This document shows, piece after piece, positions 6,252-11,869 of a DNA stretch of 11,869 bases. Numbering within the stretch: the first letter of the stretch is position 1; each line of letters begins with the position of its first letter. Source of the DNA: Clostridiales bacterium UBA3277 (GTDB lineage Bacteria > Bacillota > Clostridia > Oscillospirales > Oscillospiraceae); assembly GCA_002362145.1 (NCBI GenBank), contig DETX01000005.1, positions 1 through 11,869 of the forward strand, read 5' to 3'. The notes beneath the pieces were generated by a model, which worked only from the letters and a program-made list of their open reading frames with translations, was not told the DNA's origin and did no database searches. A program made the position numbers and the translations under genes.

Positions 6252-7361
6252 ATGGACACCAACAAAAAGCCCAACACGGGCAAGGGAAAACTCGTACCGT
6301 GCAAATCCTGCGGGCAGACCATTGCGTCAAGCGCAAAGCGCTGCCCCCACTGCGGAGCCAAAAACAAAAAGCCCATTTTTAAGCGGGTATGGTTTTGGGT
6401 CGTGATTGTCATTTTGCTGCTGACAGCGATTGGCTCCTCTGGCGAAGCCAAGACGTCCAGTGGCCAGGTCAACGTCCCCACCAAAATTGAAAGCGAAACC
6501 GGCACAGTGACGGAAACCACTGCCACAGAGACAACCCCGCCCCAGAAGGAATTCTATCAGGTGGGCGACACGGTGAAATCCGGAGATCTGGAAATCACCT
6601 ACCTTGCCAGCGGGGAGTACCAGAGCGGCAACCAGTTCATGCAGCCAGCCCAGGGGAATCGGTTTATCTTCCTGAAATTCGCTTTTGTGAACACTTCCAC
6701 ATTCTCCGATGCCAGCGTCTCCTTCTATAATTTTGAATGTTATGCCGATGGCTACAATGCGCAGATGAAGTATTTTGATGAGGACACCCTTTCTGCCACC
6801 CTGTCCGCCGGGCGTTCCACTTCCGGATGCGTCTACTTTGAGGTCCCCGCCGACGCCCAGGAGCTTGAGGTGGAGTATACCGAGAATGTTTTCTCCGACA
6901 AGAAAATCAAATTCGCCTACGAAGGCGAGCTGGATTCCGGGCTAACCCTGGCCCACGGTGCGGAAGCCACTGCCGACGCCTGTTCCGTGGGCCAGAGTGT
7001 GGAATCTCCCTATCTTCGCATTGCCTACCTCTCCTGCTTCCTGGACAGCAGCAACAACCAGTTTATCACAGCGAAGGAGGGCTGCCACTATGTGACCTGT
7101 GAATTCGAGTTTGAAAACCTGTTGACCTCTGATCAGAACGTCTCCTCCTTCAGTTTCGACTGCTATGCCGATGGCATTGCCTGCACGGATGCCTTCTTCC
7201 GGGAGGACAACCTCAGCGCCACCCTTTCTGCCGGGCGGAAAGCCAAGGGTACGGTGACCTTTGAAGTCCCCGACGGGGCCTCCGTGGTGGAAGTGGAATA
7301 TCTGAGCAACTACTGGACCTCCAACCGGGTCGTCTTTGACGCCAGCAACCCCAGCGCATAA
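6252..7361 (+). CDS. Zinc-ribbon membrane protein with two tandem DUF4352/DUF5067-like domains
   Basis: A 369-residue protein of unknown function. Residues 17-34 form a zinc ribbon (C17, C20, C31, C34 in CKSCG...CPHCG). A basic stretch leads to one membrane helix at about 46-60. A Ser/Thr/Glu-rich linker (about 61-98) follows, then two copies of one beta-rich domain at about 101-228 and 243-366. The copies share the patterns (E/D)CYADG (162 and 303), LSATLSAGR and a G-x-V-x-FEVP-x-x-A...VEVEY ending, offset by about 141 residues. The zinc ribbon should be cytoplasmic and the repeats outside the cell. ATG 6252 is preceded by AAAGAGG at 9 nt. The gene is visibly less GC-rich than its neighbours. 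The domain family is assigned by pattern and could be a related telokin-like fold. It is monocistronic and divergent from an XRE regulator. Confidence 0.85.
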   Translation: MDTNKKPNTGKGKLVPCKSCGQTIASSAKRCPHCGAKNKKPIFKRVWFWVVIVILLLTAIGSSGEAKTSSGQVNVPTKIESETGTVTETTATETTPPQKEFYQVGDTVKSGDLEITYLASGEYQSGNQFMQPAQGNRFIFLKFAFVNTSTFSDASVSFYNFECYADGYNAQMKYFDEDTLSATLSAGRSTSGCVYFEVPADAQELEVEYTENVFSDKKIKFAYEGELDSGLTLAHGAEATADACSVGQSVESPYLRIAYLSCFLDSSNNQFITAKEGCHYVTCEFEFENLLTSDQNVSSFSFDCYADGIACTDAFFREDNLSATLSAGRKAKGTVTFEVPDGASVVEVEYLSNYWTSNRVVFDASNPSA

Positions 7362-7382
7362 CTCCCCGCTCTTCCCACAAAA

Positions 7383-7422
7383 ACGCGCCTCCCAATCATT
7401 GGGAGACGCGTCGTTTGTTTTT
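7383..7422. terminator. Bidirectional terminator between the zinc-ribbon gene and the DUF89 gene
   Basis: A 13-bp stem with one mismatch (7383-7395 with 7399-7411) is followed on the plus strand by CGTTTGTTTTT and on the minus strand by TTTTT, so it can end both converging transcripts. Its plus-strand T-tract touches the last codon of the DUF89 gene. Confidence 0.9.
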
Positions 7423-8294
7423 CAGCTCCGTTCCCGGACCAGCAGAGGGGTGAACAGAGGGACGGAAAACCGTCTTTCAAACCGGGGACATTTGACTAAG
7501 AAGGCATAGTACACATTCAACCCGCAGCCGAGCATGGTCTCCACGTTGGCCATGCCTTTGGCCATGATGACGTCGGCGCCATAAAGCGCCTCCTTCGCCT
7601 CCGGGCTCAGCAGATCCAGCTGGGTGCCAGCCACAAGGTTACCGTTGTCAATCACCGGGAAGGGAATGCCCACGGCGGCGGCATCCTCCCGGGTGGCGTC
7701 GTTCTGGGTGATGCCGCCCCGGACGCAGAAGGTGATCTCCAAATCCGGGAAGAAATCCTGGATGGTCTCCGCCAGAACCCGGTCGAAGCCGATCTCCCCG
7801 GCGTTGTCCGTCAGATACAACAGCCTTCCGCCCTTTTTAAGATCCGCCCGGAGGGCGCGGTAGGTTTCCTCGTCCAGGACCATGTCCCGGGCCCCACTGA
7901 GCATCTCCTCCAGCTTCTCAAAGCTCACGTTTCCCCGGAGGGCGGAGAAATCCAGATAGTTTCCCAGAATGGAAAATTGCAGGGCGGCCAGCACCGGGTC
8001 CGGGGCCGCCGCCACCTTCTCTCGGATGAGGGGCAGCCTTGCCAGGACAAAGGCGTTGGAATCCAGCTTTTCCTGGCGGTAGCGGTCGATGGGCAGGCCG
8101 TAGCGGTCATGGAGCAGCGCCGCCGTCTGGGGACCGAACCAGGGAGAGCTGACCCCCTCCGGCGCGTCCAGGTACATTTTCATCAGGTCACGGGCAAACG
8201 CCATGGCCTCTTCTTCGGTGCCCAGGGTTCTCGCCAGCTCCAGGTTCCGCTCCATGTGGCACAGAAGGCAGCGGGTGTCAATGCCGATGCTCAC
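7422..8294 (-). CDS. DUF89/ARMT1-like damage-control phosphatase
   Basis: A 290-residue metal-dependent phosphatase of the DUF89 family. Characterised members hydrolyse unwanted sugar phosphates or related metabolites, using a metal held by conserved Asp/Asn residues. Visible motifs are C9-x-x-C12 near the N-terminus (stand-alone microbial subfamily), GNYLDF (111-116), DNAGE (163-167), RGG (192-194) followed by N198-D199, and AKGMANVE (245-252). All catalytic positions I can recall for the family are present. The start is GTG 8294, forming a GTGA overlap with the YhcH-like gene's stop; the Shine-Dalgarno is weak, so translation is probably coupled. The next ATG lies after C9 and C12 and would remove them. 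Last gene of the minus-strand run. The substrate is not predictable from sequence. Confidence 0.88.
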   Translation of the reverse strand: MSIGIDTRCLLCHMERNLELARTLGTEEEAMAFARDLMKMYLDAPEGVSSPWFGPQTAALLHDRYGLPIDRYRQEKLDSNAFVLARLPLIREKVAAAPDPVLAALQFSILGNYLDFSALRGNVSFEKLEEMLSGARDMVLDEETYRALRADLKKGGRLLYLTDNAGEIGFDRVLAETIQDFFPDLEITFCVRGGITQNDATREDAAAVGIPFPVIDNGNLVAGTQLDLLSPEAKEALYGADVIMAKGMANVETMLGCGLNVYYAFLVKCPRFERRFSVPLFTPLLVRERS

Positions 8295-8731
8295 AGCTTC
8301 AGCTTAAAGACCAGCTTCCGGGCGGGCTTTTCCTCATCCAGGGTCACGCCGGGCATGTGGGCATCCTCCGGGTAGGCCACATAGCAGGTGCCGGCGGGGA
8401 TGCGAATGAACTGGGCCTGGCCTGTGTAGCGGCCAATGTCCTTCTCGGTGTTAAATTCCACCGTCGGGGTCACATTGTCCAGAGGGGCCCAGCCCACGGT
8501 CTCCTCGCCCTCGACGATGTACTGCACGTCCAGATAGTCCCGGTGGGCCTCAAACAGGGCCCCCTCGGTGGGCTTGAGGGTGATATCCTGGACCAGAATG
8601 CGGTTGCCGCTGGGCAGATGGATGGTGCCGGGGGTCCACTGCTTCATGGCCGCCACGGCCTGCATAGCCTCCTCCAGGCCGGGAATCACGGGGGCGTAAC
8701 GGCCCAGGTCTTTGTAGGGGCAGAGAATCAT
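8291..8731 (-). CDS. YhcH/YjgK/YiaL family protein (DUF386), sugar anomerase-like
   Basis: A 146-residue single-domain cupin-like protein, close to the usual family length. Family members include the E. coli sialic-acid anomerase NanQ (YhcH) and YiaL; most have no proven substrate. Metal-site residues are visible as E61, H63 and the string HRDYLDVQ (63-70), then PEDAHMP (121-127) with H125, and the basic ending KLVFKLK. ATG 8731 follows AAAGGAAG at 8 nt. A plausible promoter lies just upstream, so this gene and the DUF89 gene may form a separate or internally boosted unit. No sialic-acid or other specific sugar catabolic genes are in the window, so calling it a sialate enzyme would be unsupported. 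Confidence 0.9.
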   Translation of the reverse strand: MILCPYKDLGRYAPVIPGLEEAMQAVAAMKQWTPGTIHLPSGNRILVQDITLKPTEGALFEAHRDYLDVQYIVEGEETVGWAPLDNVTPTVEFNTEKDIGRYTGQAQFIRIPAGTCYVAYPEDAHMPGVTLDEEKPARKLVFKLKL

Positions 8732-8757
8732 GGTAAAAACTTCCTTTCATTTTGAAA

Positions 8758-8786
8758 ATTGTATTTTTAATATGCCAACAGAGCAA
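8758..8786 (-). promoter_or_regulatory. Possible internal promoter before the YhcH-like gene
   Basis: On the minus strand TTGCTC (8786-8781) and TACAAT (8763-8758) are 17 nt apart in an A/T-rich 65-bp gap inside the otherwise tight operon. The -35 match is moderate. Transcription would begin near 8751, about 20 nt before the start codon. No terminator is seen in this gap, so read-through from upstream is also likely. Confidence 0.5.
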
Positions 8787-8796
8787 ATAACCCGCC

Positions 8797-9426
8797 CTAG
8801 GAAAGCAGGGTCAGCAGCTCCTGAAAATTCTGAATTTTCCCATCCCACCGGGCGGGATTTCCAAAGCCATAGGCCGCCCAGAGGAAGGGAATTCCCGCCT
8901 CCTCGGTGGCTTCCAGGTCCCCCTGGGTGTCTCCCACATAGGCACAGCTTTGGATGCCGTATTGCTCCATCAGGGCGCGGATGGTCTTTCCCTTGCTGGT
9001 GCCGGTGTCGCCGAAGCAGAGGTGCCCCCCGATATAGGGGCCGATGCCCAGCTTCTCCATGCACAGCTCCGGATAGCCCCGCTGGCTGTTGCTGACGATG
9101 AACAGGCGGTGGGTCTTGGAGAGCTCCCGGAGGGTCTCCGGAACCTGGGGATAGCCGATTCGGCAGGGATTCGCGTGCAGGTACCGGTTTTCCGTTTTCA
9201 TGCACCGGTCCATCAGGGCGTACCGCTCCTGCTGCGGCAGGTCCGGGAAGAGACAGTCGGCAATCTCCGTCATGACCTTTCCGAAGAGGGGCCGCAGCTC
9301 CTGGGCGGTGACACAGTATTGCTCCTTCCCCTCCGCCCGAAGCTGGCGGTTATACCCCTCCGCCACCAGGGCCCGGGAATCCCAGAGGGTCCCGTCGATG
9401 TCGAAAATCAGGCTTTCAAACTTCAT
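8797..9426 (-). CDS. HAD-superfamily phosphatase (phosphoglycolate phosphatase-like)
   Basis: A 209-residue haloacid-dehalogenase-type hydrolase. Motif I is FDIDGT with nucleophile D9 and general acid D11. Motif II is S112 in IVSNS. Motif III is a lysine in TSKGKT (145 or 147). Motif IV is GDTQGD with D166 and D170. A helical cap of about 70 residues sits between motifs I and II (type C1), as in Gph/PgmB-like enzymes. The probable substrate is a small phosphorylated sugar or acid; it cannot be narrowed by sequence alone. ATG 9426 overlaps the uridine kinase stop by ATGA, with GGAGG 4 nt upstream inside that gene, so the two are translationally coupled and may act on related phosphometabolites (inference). 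Confidence 0.88.
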   Translation of the reverse strand: MKFESLIFDIDGTLWDSRALVAEGYNRQLRAEGKEQYCVTAQELRPLFGKVMTEIADCLFPDLPQQERYALMDRCMKTENRYLHANPCRIGYPQVPETLRELSKTHRLFIVSNSQRGYPELCMEKLGIGPYIGGHLCFGDTGTSKGKTIRALMEQYGIQSCAYVGDTQGDLEATEEAGIPFLWAAYGFGNPARWDGKIQNFQELLTLLS

Positions 9427-10046
9427 GTTTCCTCCAAATGCCGCCGGATGCGGCCCACGATCATGTCCAGGGCCACCAGGTTCTTGCCCCCCTCGGGGAC
9501 CACAATGTCGGCGTATTTTTTGCTGGGCTCCACATACTGCTCGTGCATGGGCTTCACGGTCTGCTGGTACTGGGTCAGGACGCTCTCCAGGGTCCGGCCC
9601 CGCTTATTTACGTCCCGCTTGATCCGGCGGCAGAGCCGCACATCGGCGTCGGTGTCCACGAAAATCCGGATGTCCATCAGATCCCGGAGCTCCTTGTCGG
9701 TGAAAATCAGGATGCCCTCCACGATGATGACCTTTTTGGGCACCACCGTAATGGTCTGGTCGGACCGGTTGTGGATGGTGAAATCGTAAACCGGACACTC
9801 GATGCTCTCCCCCCGGCGCAGGGCCTCCAGGTGCCGGGCCATCAGATCCGTCTCCAGGGAGGCGGGCTCGTCGTAGTTTAGGGCGCAGCGCTGCTCGTAA
9901 GTAAGATCGTCGTGACGGCGGTAGTAGTTGTCGTGGCTGAGCACCGTGACCTCATCGGAAAAGGTTTCGATGAGACGCTTCATCAGGGTCGTCTTGCCGC
10001 TGCCGGTGCCTCCGGCGATGCCGATGACCAGAGTTTTCGGTTCCAT
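9423..10046 (-). CDS. udk: Uridine kinase (uridine/cytidine salvage)
   Basis: A cytoplasmic kinase that phosphorylates uridine and cytidine to UMP and CMP for pyrimidine salvage. The 207-residue length is typical. The P-loop GGTGSGKT is at residues 12-19; LSHDNYY corresponds to the catalytic-Asp segment; NYDEP, YDFTIHNRSDQT and EGILIF follow in family order; the lid RLCRRIKRD...KRGR and the late segment PMHEQYVEPSKKYADIVVPEGG are characteristic of Udk rather than phosphoribulokinase. ATG 10046 follows GGGAGG at 8 nt. It begins 15 bases after the murI stop and overlaps the HAD gene, so it is inside the operon. The nucleoside importer elsewhere in the window would supply its substrate but is separately transcribed. 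Confidence 0.93.
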   Translation of the reverse strand: MEPKTLVIGIAGGTGSGKTTLMKRLIETFSDEVTVLSHDNYYRRHDDLTYEQRCALNYDEPASLETDLMARHLEALRRGESIECPVYDFTIHNRSDQTITVVPKKVIIVEGILIFTDKELRDLMDIRIFVDTDADVRLCRRIKRDVNKRGRTLESVLTQYQQTVKPMHEQYVEPSKKYADIVVPEGGKNLVALDMIVGRIRRHLEET

Positions 10047-10061
10047 AGCGTTTCCCTCCCG

Positions 10062-10820
10062 TTATAGTTCCAGCAGTTTTTGAGAAAGGGCCAGCCGCTC
10101 CGGGTCGCTGTTGAGCATGGTGACGCTGCCCCGGCCGTTTTCCAGCAGCCCGGAAAGCGCCAGACGCCGCCGGGTCTCCCGGGCAGTGCCCTCGCCGCCG
10201 TCCAGAAGGGCCGTCCCCGGCCCCAGAATCTCTCCGATGGTTTTCGACACGAAGGGATAGTGGGTGCAGCCCAAAACCAGGGCGTCCAGCTTCCCCACAT
10301 AGGGGTCCAGGATGCCGTGCAGCAGCGCCTGGATTTGGGGCCCTTGGGTCTGCCCGGCCTCGATGCGCTCCACCAGGCCCGGGGCGGGAATCTTCGCCAC
10401 GGTGCAGCCCCCTTCGAACCGGTGGAGCAGGTGGTCGAATTTTTCCTCCCGGAGGGTCACCGCCGTGGCCATGACCCCCACCCGGCCCCCGGGGAAGTGG
10501 TCCGCCGCCACCTTCAATGCCGGCTCGATGCCGATGACAATGAGCTCCGGCCAGCGCGCCCGCAAATCCTCCACCGCCGCCGCGGTGGCGGTGTTACAGG
10601 CCAAAACCAGGGCCTTCAGGGGGGCAATGGTCATGAGCTTTTCCGCCGCCGCCAGGGTCAGCGCCCGGACCTCCCCGGTGGAGCGGGTGCCGTAGGGGGC
10701 GTTGGCGGAGTCGCCGAAATAGAGAAAGCGCTCCCCGGGGAGCAGCCGCCGCAGATGCCGCAGGACGCTGATGCCTCCCACGCCGGAATCAAAGACGGCA
10801 ATGGTATCTTCCTTTTCCAT
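10062..10820 (-). CDS. murI: Glutamate racemase
   Basis: Converts L-glutamate to D-glutamate for peptidoglycan precursor synthesis. With the chosen start the protein has 252 residues. The two catalytic cysteines are present in ACNTATA (C75) and GCTHYP (C185). The substrate-binding segments DSGVGG (11-16), GDSANAPYG (36-44) and GIEPA (97-101) are intact. The frame is open to 10874, but ATG 10820 is preferred: GGGGAGG (10827-10833) lies 6 nt upstream, homology begins there, and the longer form would overlap the promoter. It is the first gene of the minus-strand run. Confidence 0.93.
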   Translation of the reverse strand: MEKEDTIAVFDSGVGGISVLRHLRRLLPGERFLYFGDSANAPYGTRSTGEVRALTLAAAEKLMTIAPLKALVLACNTATAAAVEDLRARWPELIVIGIEPALKVAADHFPGGRVGVMATAVTLREEKFDHLLHRFEGGCTVAKIPAPGLVERIEAGQTQGPQIQALLHGILDPYVGKLDALVLGCTHYPFVSKTIGEILGPGTALLDGGEGTARETRRRLALSGLLENGRGSVTMLNSDPERLALSQKLLEL

Positions 10821-10826
10821 GACGGG

Positions 10827-10833
10827 CCTCCCC
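10827..10833 (-). promoter_or_regulatory. Shine-Dalgarno site that decides the murI start
   Basis: GGGGAGG on the minus strand lies 6 nt before ATG 10820. The alternative start at 10874 lies within the -35 box of the predicted promoter. Confidence 0.8.
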
Positions 10834-10845
10834 TCTTTTCTCTCT

Positions 10846-10874
10846 ATTTTATCAAATCCCAACGGCATATGCAA
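10846..10874 (-). promoter_or_regulatory. Sigma-A promoter of the murI-udk operon
   Basis: On the minus strand TTGCAT (10874-10869) and TAAAAT (10851-10846) are 17 nt apart, directly after the terminator of the preceding gene. Transcription should begin near 10839, about 19 nt before the chosen murI start. Confidence 0.7.
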
Positions 10875-10899
10875 TGGGGTTTTTGATCTTTGGGCAAAT

Positions 10900-10927
10900 A
10901 AAGCCCTCCGGGAAACCGGAGGGCTTT
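10900..10927 (-). terminator. Terminator of the right-edge gene
   Basis: A perfect 12-bp stem (10900-10911 with 10916-10927) closes on a 4-base loop and continues on the minus strand into TTTATTT. It begins 15 bases after the stop of the right-edge gene and separates it from the murI operon. Confidence 0.88.
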
Positions 10928-10941
10928 GGTGTTGGCTTATT

Positions 10942-11869
10942 TCAGGGCAATTCCACAGGATAGAGCTTGGCGCCGTCCATGAGGAGAATGTGATCCACCT
11001 GGTCCAGGTCCACGGGCTCGGCCAGCTCTATTTGCTGGTTGGACAGCTGCAACTTCTGCCGGCTCCCATCCTTCATGACGATATAGGAGTACTGGCCGTT
11101 CTGGGGAGAGTAGAAGTCACAGCTGGGGTGCCGGACCCTCCCGTTCTCCTCAATGCCCTCCGTGGTCAGATTGACGGTGTAGCGCCGGAGGCCCAGGGAG
11201 GTGACCGTCACATCTCCAATCACATCGTCGCCGGAGCCGTCGGCCGCCCAGCCTGTGCAGGCGGAGGTGGTCAGGGGCTCGGAGACGAACTGGAGCTCCC
11301 GGCAGTCGCTGTCACATCTTTCGAAGGGGATGTCAAAGGACCAGTTTCCTTCCTGTTCCCAGAGGTAGTCAAACTGGGCCAGCTTTTCATTCCACTGAAT
11401 CACCTTGAGCCCATCGGCGGAGAAATTCCACACATCCCCGGGGCGGAAGCTCTCCCCGTCCTCGTATATGGTGCAGTCGGAGAGGATGTAATCGGCCGTG
11501 TTCCCTTTCCCGTCGCCGTCATTGACCACGTAACCGCTGCCGCCTCCCAGGAAGAGCTTTCGTTCTTCCGTGGGCCCAAAGCTGGACCCAAAGTCCGCCA
11601 AGCCAAAGGAAAGGTATTTTGCCTGGCCGGGGAGGATTTCCTGGGGAAGCTCCACCCCCTCCGAGGCGGTGATGCTCAGATGGAGGCGGACGGTGAGACC
11701 GTCGGTCTCCGCCTTTTTTAACTTCACCGTGACGCCGTTGCTGGTCTGGGTCCAGACAGAGGTATCCACATTGGCGGTTTCATCCAGCAGGGCCGGGTCG
11801 CCGGGCTTCGGCACCAGGCCAAAGTTGATGGCATCCGCCAGCTGCTCGATCTGCCGCTCGGTCATGGGG
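10942..11869 (-). CDS. Probable extracellular DUF4179/DUF5643-like protein (5' partial)
   Basis: The frame runs without a stop to the right edge, so the true N-terminus is probably outside. An ATG at 11865 is only four bases from the edge and no ribosome-binding site can be checked. About 307 residues are seen, rich in acidic, Ser/Thr and beta-strand patterns. The segment SNGVTVKLKKAETDGLTVRL (about 42-61) resembles the NGI/V-T-V...D-G-L beta-strand pair of DUF4179, an extracellular domain of membrane anti-sigma factors. GNWSFDIPFE, GDVTVTSLGLRRYTVNL and a late VMKDGSRQKLQL resemble the DUF5643-like part. No membrane helix is visible here; one would be expected upstream. The assignment is by pattern and only moderate. 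A terminator follows, so it is the last gene of its unit. Confidence 0.6.
   Translation of the reverse strand, partial: PMTERQIEQLADAINFGLVPKPGDPALLDETANVDTSVWTQTSNGVTVKLKKAETDGLTVRLHLSITASEGVELPQEILPGQAKYLSFGLADFGSSFGPTEERKLFLGGGSGYVVNDGDGKGNTADYILSDCTIYEDGESFRPGDVWNFSADGLKVIQWNEKLAQFDYLWEQEGNWSFDIPFERCDSDCRELQFVSEPLTTSACTGWAADGSGDDVIGDVTVTSLGLRRYTVNLTTEGIEENGRVRHPSCDFYSPQNGQYSYIVMKDGSRQKLQLSNQQIELAEPVDLDQVDHILLMDGAKLYPVELP

Noticed and set aside
8291..8731. Sialic-acid utilisation locus because of the NanQ-like (YhcH) family
   Set aside because: No nanA, nanE, nanK or sialic-acid transporter genes are nearby, and the family is broad in substrate.
8950..9789. Plus-strand open frame of 279 codons opposite the HAD and udk genes
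   Set aside because: Both opposite-strand genes have complete catalytic motifs and an ATGA junction; the plus frame has no Shine-Dalgarno, promoter or recognisable domain.
10771..11721. Plus-strand open frame of 316 codons at the right edge
   Set aside because: It runs through the murI promoter and a clear terminator hairpin and lies antisense to the edge gene, with no ribosome-binding site or known motif.

Overview
The window is GC-rich, densely packed bacterial DNA. Strong Shine-Dalgarno sites, consensus sigma-A promoters with 17-nt spacers, hairpin-plus-T terminators, a NupOPQ-type nucleoside transporter and DUF1836/DegV genes all suggest a Gram-positive clostridial genome. I would guess an Oscillospirales gut anaerobe, but that is inference from gene content and style, not a taxonomic assignment. 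No tRNA, rRNA, CRISPR, insertion sequence or phage gene is visible.

Layout. Positions 1-61 are the last 19 codons of an unidentified plus-strand gene, closed by a strong terminator. A sigma-A promoter at 211-239 then drives a three-gene nucleoside ABC importer (273-4074): a double ATPase and two permeases, joined by two 4-nt ATGA overlaps and ended by a terminator. A DUF1836 regulator-like gene (minus) and a DegV-family fatty-acid-binding protein (plus) are divergent from about 4667 and 4826, each with a TTGACT-17-TATAAT promoter. A second divergent pair follows: a small XRE-type repressor-like gene (minus, start 6099) and a zinc-ribbon, single-pass membrane protein with two tandem copies of one extracellular domain (plus, 6252-7361).

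From 7422 to 10820 lies a minus-strand run, in transcription order: glutamate racemase, uridine kinase, HAD phosphatase, YhcH/YiaL-family sugar anomerase-like protein, and DUF89/ARMT1-like damage-control phosphatase. It has a promoter upstream of murI and a second plausible promoter before the YhcH-type gene. The right edge carries the 3' part of a secreted or extracellular, DUF4179/DUF5643-like (anti-sigma-type) protein on the minus strand.

How the genes may work together. The importer brings in nucleosides and the uridine kinase could salvage uridine and cytidine, although the two lie in separate transcription units. The HAD, YhcH-like and DUF89 proteins all belong to families acting on phosphorylated or free sugars, so the minus-strand run may combine cell-wall precursor supply (D-glutamate) with salvage and metabolite repair. 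Most genes are recognisable families. The least explained parts are the duplicated-domain membrane protein with its divergent XRE gene, the DUF1836/DegV intergenic region, and the reason for the mixed minus-strand operon. No clearly new defence or mobile system is seen.
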